NCBI GenBank assembly: GCA_963205175.1 | Contig: CAUJIW010000112.1 | Location: 1-32,976, forward strand | Direction: 5' to 3' | Origin: Pseudomonadota bacterium | GTDB taxonomy: Bacteria > Pseudomonadota > Alphaproteobacteria > Sphingomonadales > Sphingomonadaceae | Length of the DNA stretch: 32,976 nucleotides | Shown: positions 6,934 to 15,313 of the stretch, in pieces | Layout of the letters: every line of letters starts with the position of its first letter | How positions within the stretch are numbered: the first letter of the stretch is position 1 | Made by a program: the position numbers and the translations under genes | Notes under the pieces: generated by a model | The model's database searches: none | The model's input: only the letters and a program-made list of their open reading frames with translations | What the model was told of the DNA's origin: nothing

Positions 6934-8463
6934 ATGGACGCACAAGCCTCATGGACGGGCGGCACGGGTCGCGGCGGCGGCACGCGGCCGGACATCGACG
7001 TCGCCATCATCGGCACCGGCTTTTCCGGCCTCGGCATCGCGATCGCGCTGAAAAAGGCCGGCCGCCACGACTTCCGCATTTTCGAGAAGGCCGACGAGGT
7101 GGGCGGCACCTGGCGCGACAACCACTATCCGGGCTGCGCCTGCGACGTGCCCTCGCACCTCTATTCCTTCTCCTTCGAGCCCAACCCGGACTGGTCGCGG
7201 ATGTATTCGCCGCAGCCGGAAATCTGGCGCTACCTGCGTCACTGCGCCGACAAATACGCGCTGCGGCCGCACATCCGCTTCGGCTGCGAGATTCTGCGCG
7301 CCGTGTTCGACGAGGCCCGCGCGCTATGGGTGCTGACCGACCGCACGGGCGCGCAGACCACCGCCCGCGTCGTCGTCTCCGGCATGGGCGGGCTCAGCCG
7401 GCCGGCCTATCCGTCGCTGCCGGGGCTGGAGGGGTTCCAGGGCACCAGCTTCCACTCCGCCGACTGGAACCACGACTATGATCTGGCCGGCAAGCGGGTG
7501 GCGGTCATCGGCACCGGCGCCAGCGCCATCCAGTTCGTGCCGGCGATCGCGCCGCACGTCGGCCAGCTGACGCTGTTCCAGCGCACGCCGCCGTGGGTGC
7601 TGCCCAAGGCCGACCGGCCGGTGCGGCGCTGGGAAATGGCGCTGATGCGCGCCCTGCCGCCGCTGCAATACCTCTGGCGCGGCGCCATCTACTGCATGAT
7701 GGAAAGCCGGGCCTACGCCTTCACCCGCAACGTCAAGCTGATGGCCCGCGTCGCCGAGATGGCGACCCGGCATCTGGAACAGGCGATCCCCGACCCGGTG
7801 CTGCGGGCCAGGCTGACGCCCGACTATACGCCGGGCTGCAAGCGGCTGCTGATCTCCAACGACTATTACCCGGCGCTCAACCGGCCCAACGTCCATGTCG
7901 AGACCGCCGGCATCGAGACAGTAACGGCCACCGGCATCCGCACCCGCGACGGCGTCGAGCACCCGGTGGACGCCATCATCTTCGGCACCGGCTTCAAGGC
8001 CACCGACGTGCTGAGCCCCACCGAGATCGTCGGCCGGGGCGGCCGGTCGCTCAACGCCGAGTGGGATCGCGGCGCGGCGGCCTATCTCGGCACCGTGGTC
8101 GCCGGCTACCCCAACATGTTCTTCCTGATGGGGCCGAACACCGGGCTGGGCCACAACTCGATGGTCTACATGATCGAGTCGCAGATCCGCTACGTGATGG
8201 ACGCGCTGCGCCAGCTGGACCGGCGGCGCTGGCGGGCGCTCGACGTGGCGCCGGCCGTGCAGGCGGCCTACAACGACGCGCTGCAGGGGGAGATCGCCCA
8301 CACCGTTTGGCAGTCCGGCTGCAAGAGCTGGTACCTCACCGAGGATGGCCGCAACCCGACGGTGTGGCCGGGCTTCACCTTCAGCTTCCGTCGGCGCACC
8401 CGCCGGGTCGACCTCAACGACTTTGACCACGTGAGTTCAAACCCCACAGTGGCGGGAAGCTGA
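6934..8463 (+). CDS. Flavin-containing (Baeyer-Villiger type) monooxygenase
   Basis: A 509-residue class B flavoprotein monooxygenase. The FAD Rossmann motif is GTGFSGLG (27-34), followed by DEVGGTWRDNHYPGCACDVPSHLYSFSF (about 54-81), typical of BVMOs. The BVMO fingerprint FxGxxxHxxxW is met by F168 to W178, and the NADPH Rossmann motif is GTGAS (193-197). It uses NADPH and O2 to insert oxygen next to a ketone, giving an ester or lactone. The start ATG 6934 is preceded by a strong GGGGGAGA site. It is divergent from tetR, with paired dyads between them. With the CoA-dependent genes to the left it suggests degradation of a cyclic or branched ketone; the substrate is not readable from sequence. 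Confidence 0.93.
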   Translation: MDAQASWTGGTGRGGGTRPDIDVAIIGTGFSGLGIAIALKKAGRHDFRIFEKADEVGGTWRDNHYPGCACDVPSHLYSFSFEPNPDWSRMYSPQPEIWRYLRHCADKYALRPHIRFGCEILRAVFDEARALWVLTDRTGAQTTARVVVSGMGGLSRPAYPSLPGLEGFQGTSFHSADWNHDYDLAGKRVAVIGTGASAIQFVPAIAPHVGQLTLFQRTPPWVLPKADRPVRRWEMALMRALPPLQYLWRGAIYCMMESRAYAFTRNVKLMARVAEMATRHLEQAIPDPVLRARLTPDYTPGCKRLLISNDYYPALNRPNVHVETAGIETVTATGIRTRDGVEHPVDAIIFGTGFKATDVLSPTEIVGRGGRSLNAEWDRGAAAYLGTVVAGYPNMFFLMGPNTGLGHNSMVYMIESQIRYVMDALRQLDRRRWRALDVAPAVQAAYNDALQGEIAHTVWQSGCKSWYLTEDGRNPTVWPGFTFSFRRRTRRVDLNDFDHVSSNPTVAGS

Positions 8464-8487
8464 CACGACGATTCCCGGAACGGCGCG

Positions 8488-8503
8488 TCCGGTCACGACC
8501 GGA
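8488..8503. terminator. Hairpin between convergent genes
   Basis: Perfect inverted repeat TCCGGTC-AC-GACCGGA in the 65-bp gap between the convergent monooxygenase and UspA genes. There is no T-tract, so a factor-independent terminator is only possible. Confidence 0.4.
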
Positions 8504-8528
8504 GAACCGCAACATCCCGCGCCGCGGA

Positions 8529-9374
8529 TCACCGGAATAACAACACCGGGCTGCGGCAGGCGCGGATCATCTCCGTGGTGGTACTGCCGACCAGAAGAGC
8601 GCGCAGAGGGGAATGTCCATAAGCCCCCATCACCAGCAGGCTGTGCGGCCGGGCGTGAAGATAGGCGTGAATGGTCTCGGCCGGCTCTCCGGACACGAAC
8701 GTGATCTTCACGTCGCGATGCTCCCGCAGCGCCTGACGCGCCCAGGCCAGATAATCATCATTGCACCGGCTGCCGGACATCACCACGTGGATGCCCAGAC
8801 CCGCGCACAGCGGCGAGCTGGCGACAAACGCCACCGACTTGCGCGCGCTCGGGCCGCCATCGAAGGCTATCACCACCTGCGCCGGCTCCACGAAGGTGCG
8901 GGAGGCCACCAGCACTGGCCGGACACTCTGGCGGACTACCCGCTCCACCTTGCTGCCCAGATGCCCCTGCGCGAAATCGGCGGAAGCGCCACGCTTGCCG
9001 ATCACCACCAGCGCGGCATCGCCCTCACGCTCGATCACCGTCTCGACAATGCCGCCATGACGGTGGGTGGTCATGATGTCCGCGACACCCGCGGCCATCA
9101 GACGATCCCCGGCCGCGGCCAGCAGTGCACGCCCGCGCTCCTGGGCCAGGCGCCCCTCGGCTTCATCGATACGCGCCAGCTCCTCAAGGAGCGCCGACTT
9201 GGCGCCGAGCCCCACCGCACCCGAGAGGTCGTTGCGCGCGGCGGCGGCGTCCTTGCGCTGAATGACGTGGAGCACCTCGACCGCGGCGGCGAGCCGACGG
9301 GCAGCCCACGCCGCATGGTCGACCACACTGGTGGCATAGACCGAGGCATCAATGCAGGCCAGCAATCGCGTCAT
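8529..9374 (-). CDS. Universal stress protein, two UspA domains
   Basis: A 281-residue tandem UspA protein. The first domain spans about 1-140 and begins RLLACIDASVYA; the second spans about 147-281 (QVVIAFDGGPSARKS). The second domain ends with the complete ATP-binding motif G-x2-G-x9-G-S at 250-264 (GAYGHSPLRALLVGS). The equivalent loop of the first domain (GKRGASADFAQGHLGS) has one extra residue, so only the second may bind ATP normally. The start ATG 9374 has GGGGGAGAAG upstream. It lies 30 bp downstream of the SulP gene and is probably cotranscribed; SulP and UspA genes are commonly paired. Its specific role is not known. Confidence 0.93.
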   Translation of the reverse strand: MTRLLACIDASVYATSVVDHAAWAARRLAAAVEVLHVIQRKDAAAARNDLSGAVGLGAKSALLEELARIDEAEGRLAQERGRALLAAAGDRLMAAGVADIMTTHRHGGIVETVIEREGDAALVVIGKRGASADFAQGHLGSKVERVVRQSVRPVLVASRTFVEPAQVVIAFDGGPSARKSVAFVASSPLCAGLGIHVVMSGSRCNDDYLAWARQALREHRDVKITFVSGEPAETIHAYLHARPHSLLVMGAYGHSPLRALLVGSTTTEMIRACRSPVLLFR

Positions 9375-9404
9375 GATCTTCTCCCCCGCCCCGGGCGTGA
9401 CATT

Positions 9405-10890
9405 TCAGTGCGAGACGGACTGCCCATCCGCACCCGGTTTGTGAAAAACACCAAACCGGTCGACCAAGGTGGCGCTGGCCTCATTGAGGCCAAGCAGCGC
9501 CACCTCGGTGCCCTCGCGGCGAAACTTGAGCATGACCTTATCAAGCGCGCCAACAGCGGAAATATCCCAAAAATGTGCATCCCGCACGTCGATCACCACC
9601 TTCTCGATCACCTCGCGGAAATCGAAGGCCGCATGAAACTGGTCCGACGAGGCGAAGAATATCTCGCCGGTCATGCGATAGGTGCGGCACCGCCCGTCGT
9701 CCGACAGGCTGCTGACGACAGCGAACAGACGACTGACCTTGCTGGCAAAGAAAATTCCCGAGAGCAGCACGCCGACGAGAACGCCCTTGGCCAGATCGTG
9801 CGTCCAGACCACCGTGACGACGGTGGCCACCATGACCACGCTGCTGTGCCAGGGATGTACCCGCAGGTTCCTGATCGAACTCCAGCTGAAGGTGCCGATC
9901 GAAACCATGATCATCACCGCCACCAGCGCCGGCATGGGAATTTTCGCCACCAGCGGGCCGAGCACGACGATGAGGAACAGCAGGAAAATACCGGCCACGA
10001 AGGTCGACAGTCGTGTCAGGCCGCCCGACTTCACATTGATGACCGATTGCCCGATCATGGCGCATCCCCCCATGCCGCCCATGAACCCCGTCAGCAGATT
10101 GGCGATCCCTTGGCCCTTGACCTCACGCTCCTTGTCGGAGGGCGTGTCGGTCAGCTCATCGACGATCTGGGCGGTGAGCAGCGATTCCAGCAGACCGACC
10201 GCCGCCATTGTCAAGGAATAGGGCAGGATGATCTGCAGCGTCTCAAACGTCAGCGGCACGTGCGGCAGTGCGAACACCGGCAATGTGGCGGGCAGCTCGC
10301 CCATGTCGCCGACCCGGTTCACGTCGAGGTCGAGATAGATGGCGAGCACGGTGAGCACCACGATCGCCACCAGCGGCGAGGGCACCGCCCGCGTCAGACG
10401 CGGAAACAGGTAGATGATGGCAAGCGCGCCGGCGACCATCAGATATGTCACGGGCGTCACGCCAACCAGCTGCGGCAGCTGGGCAAGGAAAATCAGGATC
10501 GCAAGGGCGTTGACGAATCCCGTGACCACAGAACGCGAGACGAACTTCATCAGCAGATCGAGCCGGAGGAAACCGCCGGCAATCTGGATCACACCCATCA
10601 GCACCGTCGCCGCGAACAGATACTCGATGCCATGATCGCGCACCAATGGCACCACCAGCACGGCCACGGCGGCGGTCGCAGCGGAAATCATGCCCGGACG
10701 CCCCCCCCACCAGCGCGATGATGACAGTGATCGAGAAAGACGCGTAGAGCCCGACCTTGGGATCGACACCGGCGATGATGGAGAAGCCGATCGCTTCGGG
10801 TATCAGGGCCAGCGCAACGACCAGGCCGGCGAGAATGTCATTGCGGGGATTGCTCAGCCATTCGCGCTGAAGCGTGTTCATTGCGGTCAT
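9405..10890 (-). pseudogene. SulP family inorganic anion transporter with STAS domain, single-base frameshift
   Basis: The reading frame begins at ATG 10890 ([11 protein letters not shown]) and encodes the first SulP helices ([35 protein letters not shown]) up to IALVGG. It then leaves frame at a run of eight C (10701-10708; G on the coding strand). The continuation, [20 protein letters not shown], which contains the conserved Sul[12 protein letters not shown] motif, lies in another frame and runs to the TAA-free end at 9405. Seven instead of eight G would restore one protein of about 494 residues. A C-terminal STAS domain ([21 protein letters not shown]) is intact. The family imports anions such as sulfate or bicarbonate, usually with Na+ or H+. 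The break could be a sequencing or assembly error, a real mutation, or phase variation. UspA follows 30 bp downstream. Confidence 0.85.
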
Positions 10891-11214
10891 GAGGGCGATC
10901 GAACCTGAATTTCAGACACACTTTCGCGCCAGCCACGGATACAGCCGTCTGGAGTAGGCGGTTTGAAAGAAGTTATCCGGGGGATAGGCGCCCGGCCGAG
11001 CCACCCGGCAAGCCGAGTCCGACGAATGTCGCCTGTTAGGCCAGCGTGGTGGTGAAATCAAGCGGATGAACCACGGCGCGCCCGGCGGATACGATGACAG
11101 CAGCGACGACAGGGATCAGTCGGCGGCCAGGGTCATCCGCCATCGCCCCAGCCGGATGTCACGACATGACGCCCGAGTGGTCTCTTTTGCCGGGGCATCA
11201 GGACCGGATGACCG
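10891..11214. other. Intergenic region upstream of SulP and downstream of acr3
   Basis: About 320 bp without a convincing gene. It should contain the leftward SulP promoter and the end of the ars operon. Short imperfect dyads are present, such as ATGTC-AC-GACAT at 11156-11167, but none stands out. No terminator with a T-tract was found after acr3. Confidence 0.5.
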
Positions 11215-12282
<1,068 letters not shown>

Positions 12283-12368
12283 ACATCCTCTTTCGGCAGC
12301 AAACGCCGACGGCGCGTCGACATGGTAGCGGCAGTCTCCGGGAGTCCACCATCGTGCGCGGGCACGCC

Positions 12369-12890
12369 TCAGTGATCGCCCGTCGCCACACCCGTGGCCC
12401 CTTCCGTGCGGCCGATCTCGCTGATCCGGCGCTCGGTCGCCATGCGATCGATGCTGTCCAGCGGCAGATTGAGGAAGAGATTGATACGGTTGCGCAGGTA
12501 GCGCAGGGCCGTGAGAAACGCCTGCCGCTGACCATCGCCCTCTACCGCCGCCGGATCCTCAATACCCCAGTGGGCAGTCATCGGATGGCCCGGCCATACC
12601 GGGCAGGTCTCACCCGCCGCATTGTCGCAGACCGTGAAAATGAAATCGAACACCGGCGCGTCGGGACCGGCAACCGCGTCCCAGCTTTTGGATCGCAGAC
12701 CATCAACCGGCAGGCCCGCTTCCCGCAACACATCCAGTGCCATCGGGTGGACCTGACCCTTGGGCTGGCTGCCGGCGCTCCATGCCCGGAACCGACCGGC
12801 GCCCATGCTGTTCAGCAACGCCTCCCCCAGGATCGAGCGGGCGCTGTTGCCGGTACACAGAAACAGGACGTTATAGATCTTCTCGGTCAT
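12369..12890 (-). CDS. arsC: Arsenate reductase, low-molecular-weight phosphatase (thioredoxin-coupled) type
   Basis: A 173-residue protein with the P-loop C12-x5-R18 (LCTGNSARS) at the N terminus, as in LMW protein tyrosine phosphatases and Staphylococcus pI258 ArsC. Two further cysteines, C88 and C96 ([12 protein letters not shown]), match the redox relay that ends in a disulfide reduced by thioredoxin. The HWGIEDP motif (107-113) includes the general-acid Asp region. The C-terminal tail beyond about residue 150 is longer than in pI258 ArsC. It reduces arsenate to arsenite for export by ACR3. The ribosome site AGGA overlaps the arsR stop codon (TGAGGA), and the gap is 9 bp, so translation is probably coupled. 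Confidence 0.94.
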   Translation of the reverse strand: MTEKIYNVLFLCTGNSARSILGEALLNSMGAGRFRAWSAGSQPKGQVHPMALDVLREAGLPVDGLRSKSWDAVAGPDAPVFDFIFTVCDNAAGETCPVWPGHPMTAHWGIEDPAAVEGDGQRQAFLTALRYLRNRINLFLNLPLDSIDRMATERRISEIGRTEGATGVATGDH

Positions 12891-12899
12891 GAAAGGTCC

Positions 12900-13268
12900 T
12901 CACACGGCAGTGGCACAGACAAGGGCGCCGGTCAGATCGACGCAGAGTTCCGGGGCGCCCTGGCAGCAATCCTGCACCAGGAACGCCAGCAGGCGCCGCA
13001 TGGCGGCAAAGTCGGCGCGATAGCGGATCAACCGGCCTTCGCGCTGGGAGGCGGCAAGTCCGGCCCGCTCCAGCGTCGCCAGATGGTGGGACATCGTGGA
13101 GGCCGCCACGCCAGCGTGATCGGCGATCTCACCCGCCACCATGCCGTTGGGCCCGGCGCGCACCAGCAGACGGAAGACAGCCAGCCGGGTTTCATGGGCG
13201 AGGGCGCCCAGCGCCTCGACGGCCCAGCGGGTCGAGCCGGATTCGTTGATGGCTGAAATAGTTTCCAT
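12900..13268 (-). CDS. arsR: ArsR family arsenical-responsive repressor
   Basis: A 122-residue winged-helix protein: ALGALAHETRLAVFRLL (19-35), recognition helix in VAASTMSHHLATLERAG (54-70), wing in REGRLIRYR (76-84). It lacks the ELCVC-type site in the DNA-binding helix. Instead it has a C-terminal Cys cluster C101, C102, C109 (DCCQGAPELC) plus C118, the arrangement reported for As(III) sensing in Acidithiobacillus-type ArsR. It represses the ars operon until arsenite binds. ATG 13268 is the only plausible start, yet it has no Shine-Dalgarno sequence; the promoter elements lie so close that the mRNA may be leaderless. Confidence 0.93.
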   Translation of the reverse strand: METISAINESGSTRWAVEALGALAHETRLAVFRLLVRAGPNGMVAGEIADHAGVAASTMSHHLATLERAGLAASQREGRLIRYRADFAAMRRLLAFLVQDCCQGAPELCVDLTGALVCATAV

Positions 13269-13303
13269 AATTCGCGAAATATCAAAATATCAGCCATTGT
13301 CAA
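13269..13303 (-). promoter_or_regulatory. arsR promoter with candidate ArsR operator
   Basis: On the minus strand a perfect -35 box TTGACA (13298-13303) is followed after 16 bp by TATTTC, which would place the start of transcription at or next to the arsR ATG. Between them is an exact tandem direct repeat, TGATATTT twice (AAATATCA on the plus strand, 13277-13292). It is joined to the palindrome TTCGCGAA (13271-13278). Elements inside the promoter would let a bound repressor block RNA polymerase. Confidence 0.6.
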
Positions 13304-13341
13304 TCCCGTCGACGGACGCCACAACGGCCATTGTCATGGAA

Positions 13342-13355
13342 CGGATACATATCCG
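13342..13355. promoter_or_regulatory. Inverted repeat upstream of the alkaline phosphatase gene
   Basis: Perfect dyad CGGATA-CA-TATCCG, 35 bp upstream of the chosen phosphatase start, in the 121-bp divergent arsR/phosphatase region. It overlaps the position expected for a promoter or operator. The binding protein is unknown. A single Pho-box-like half-site TTGTCAT lies just upstream at 13331-13337. Confidence 0.4.
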
Positions 13356-13389
13356 CTGCATGGGGATGATGGATGAAAGGAAGATGCCC

Positions 13390-14904
13390 ATGTCGAAACG
13401 CCGTCTCGCCGTCAGTGCCTGGTCACTCCCGCTAGCCTGTCTGCTCGCCCTCTCTTCCGGGGCTGACGCTCAGACCGACAGGAGCAGCGAAGGCTATCGC
13501 CAGCAGGGTGAAGCGGCGCTGACGCGGCTGAAGAACAGCACGCCGCGTCCGGCCAGGGCGCGCAATGTCATCATCTTCATCGGCGACGGCATGGGCGTCT
13601 CCACCCTGACCGCAGGACGCATCTTTGCCGGACAGTCTCTTGGCCGCGACGGTGAATCCTACGAAACCGCCATGGACAGCCTGGACCATGCCGCACTGGT
13701 CAAGACCTATTCCCACGACGCCCAGGTGGCCGACTCGGCGTCGACCGCGACCGCGATCATGACCGGTGTGAAAACCCGCAGCCGCACCCTTGGCGTCGGA
13801 CCGGAAGCCGCTTTCGAGGATTGCCCGGCCGCGCTCGCGCATCCCCTGCCGTCGCTGTTCGACATCGCCCAGCAGCGACGGCGGGCGACCGGTGTCGTCA
13901 CCACCACGCGGATTACTCATGCCACCCCGGCGGCAACCTATGCCCACACACCCCAGCGCGACTGGGAGTCCGACACGGACATGCCGGAGGCCGCCCGACG
14001 CGAGGGCTGCCTCGATATCGCCCGGCAGCTGGTGGAAGGCCCTGTCGGCGCCCGCCTGGATGTGATCCTGGGCGGCGGCCGCGCGGCGTTCCTGCCCCGA
14101 ACCCGGAAAGACCCCGAATATGCCGACAAGACCGGCGGCCGCAGCGACGGTCGCGACCTGGTCCAGGTCTGGCAGCGCGCCAATCCGAAGGCCGCGTTTG
14201 TCTGGAAGCGCGATCAGTTCGCCGCCGTCGACCCCGACCGCCATACCCGCCTGCTCGGCCTGTTCGAACCCAGTCACATGCAATACGAGGCGGACCGAGC
14301 CCGCGACGGTGCCGGTGAGCCCTCACTGGCGGAGATGGTTGAGACAGCAATCCGCATGCTGTCCCGCAACCCGCAGGGTTATGTACTGATGGTGGAAGGC
14401 GGCCGCATCGACCACGCGCATCACGCCGGAAACGCCCACCGCGCCCTTGCCGACACCAAGGCGCTCGATGAAGCGGTGGCGACCGCGCTGCGCCTGGTCG
14501 ACCTCGACGACACGCTGATCATCACCACCGCCGATCACAGCCATACACTGTCGATCAGCGGTTATCCCGGGCGCGGCAACCCCATTCTCGGCACGGTGGC
14601 GCACACGCCAGGCACGCCTGTCCTCGCCAAGGACAAGAAGGCCTACACCACGCTGTCCTACGCCAACGGCCCCGGCGCCGTCAGTGCCTCCGAGCGGCCG
14701 GACCCGGCAACCACCGACACCGGGGCGGTCGATTACCGGCAGCAGTCGCTGATTCCGCTGTCGTCCGAGACCCACGGCGGCGAGGACGTGGTGGTCCGGG
14801 CATCCGGCGCCGGCGCCCAGCTGTTCCGCGGCACCATCGAGCAGCACACCATTTTCTATATCGTGCGTGAGGCGCTGTTCGGCGCGAGCGACAACCACCA
14901 GTAA
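13390..14904 (+). CDS. phoA: Alkaline phosphatase (PhoA family), exported
   Basis: A 504-residue phosphomonoesterase. ATG 13390 is chosen because AAAGGA lies about 9 bp upstream and a Sec signal peptide then starts at once (positive KRR, hydrophobic core about residues 7-22, cleavage near ADAQ, 25-28). The much longer upstream frame would overlap arsR. Metal and active-site motifs: IGDGMG with Asp66, VADSASTAT with nucleophile Ser116, MVEGGRIDHAHHAGN, TTADHSHT and SETHGGED, the full zinc/magnesium set of E. coli-type PhoA. It releases phosphate from organic esters in the periplasm. Its neighbours, an arsenate operon on one side and a TonB receptor next to a Pho-box array on the other, fit phosphate starvation. 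Confidence 0.95.
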   Translation: MSKRRLAVSAWSLPLACLLALSSGADAQTDRSSEGYRQQGEAALTRLKNSTPRPARARNVIIFIGDGMGVSTLTAGRIFAGQSLGRDGESYETAMDSLDHAALVKTYSHDAQVADSASTATAIMTGVKTRSRTLGVGPEAAFEDCPAALAHPLPSLFDIAQQRRRATGVVTTTRITHATPAATYAHTPQRDWESDTDMPEAARREGCLDIARQLVEGPVGARLDVILGGGRAAFLPRTRKDPEYADKTGGRSDGRDLVQVWQRANPKAAFVWKRDQFAAVDPDRHTRLLGLFEPSHMQYEADRARDGAGEPSLAEMVETAIRMLSRNPQGYVLMVEGGRIDHAHHAGNAHRALADTKALDEAVATALRLVDLDDTLIITTADHSHTLSISGYPGRGNPILGTVAHTPGTPVLAKDKKAYTTLSYANGPGAVSASERPDPATTDTGAVDYRQQSLIPLSSETHGGEDVVVRASGAGAQLFRGTIEQHTIFYIVREALFGASDNHQ

Positions 14905-15313
14905 CCACGCCATCAGCAACCTGGCCCTGCCGCGCGACCACGACGACGGCCACGCCGGACTTCCGCATGCCGGCCGCCGCCGATGGTGGTCGGCCTCGGC
15001 TCGCAGCGTGCGTCTCGCTGGTGAGTGCTCACCGGCGGGGCGCCAGGATGGTCATCTCCAGATGACGCCCTTGCGAAGAAAGGGCGGCGAGGCACCCGCA
15101 AGGGCCACCACCTCGCGACCACGTCGCACCGCGATGCGGCGGACGCCGCGACCCTGAAAAGCACGTTGCCGTCTTGCGCCGCCAGGCCAACACGGACCGG
15201 GGGCAACACGGCGACGCGAGTAACAGCTGCGGGTCGGGCGGCGTTTTCCGACGGGCTGAACGTTCGGGATCGAGGCGATGACGCCACCATCCCGAACGTC
15301 AGCCAATCAGGCA
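14905..15313. other. Intergenic region with serial hairpins between convergent genes
   Basis: About 410 bp with no convincing coding potential between the convergent alkaline phosphatase and TonB-receptor genes. It holds three perfect inverted repeats: 15020-15033 (GGTGAG-TG-CTCACC, extended by two pairs including a G-U), 15051-15066 (GTCATCT-CC-AGATGAC), and 15260-15299, listed separately. They may be terminators or parts of a small RNA; no promoter was recognised. Confidence 0.5.
15260..15299 (-). terminator. Stem-loop downstream of the TonB receptor gene
   Basis: Perfect 11-bp arms, ACGTTCGGGAT and ATCCCGAACGT, enclose 18 bases that contain a nested GGCG-ATGA-CGCC hairpin. It starts 14 bp after the receptor stop. 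There is no T-tract, so it may act with Rho or protect the mRNA 3' end. Confidence 0.55.

Noticed and set aside
13331-13348. Pho box upstream of the alkaline phosphatase gene
   Set aside because: Only one good half-site (TTGTCAT) is present; the positions 11 bp before and after do not match, so it is mentioned but not called.
13141-13389. N-terminal extension of the alkaline phosphatase
   Set aside because: It would overlap arsR and bury the signal peptide; ATG 13390 has a ribosome site at the right distance.
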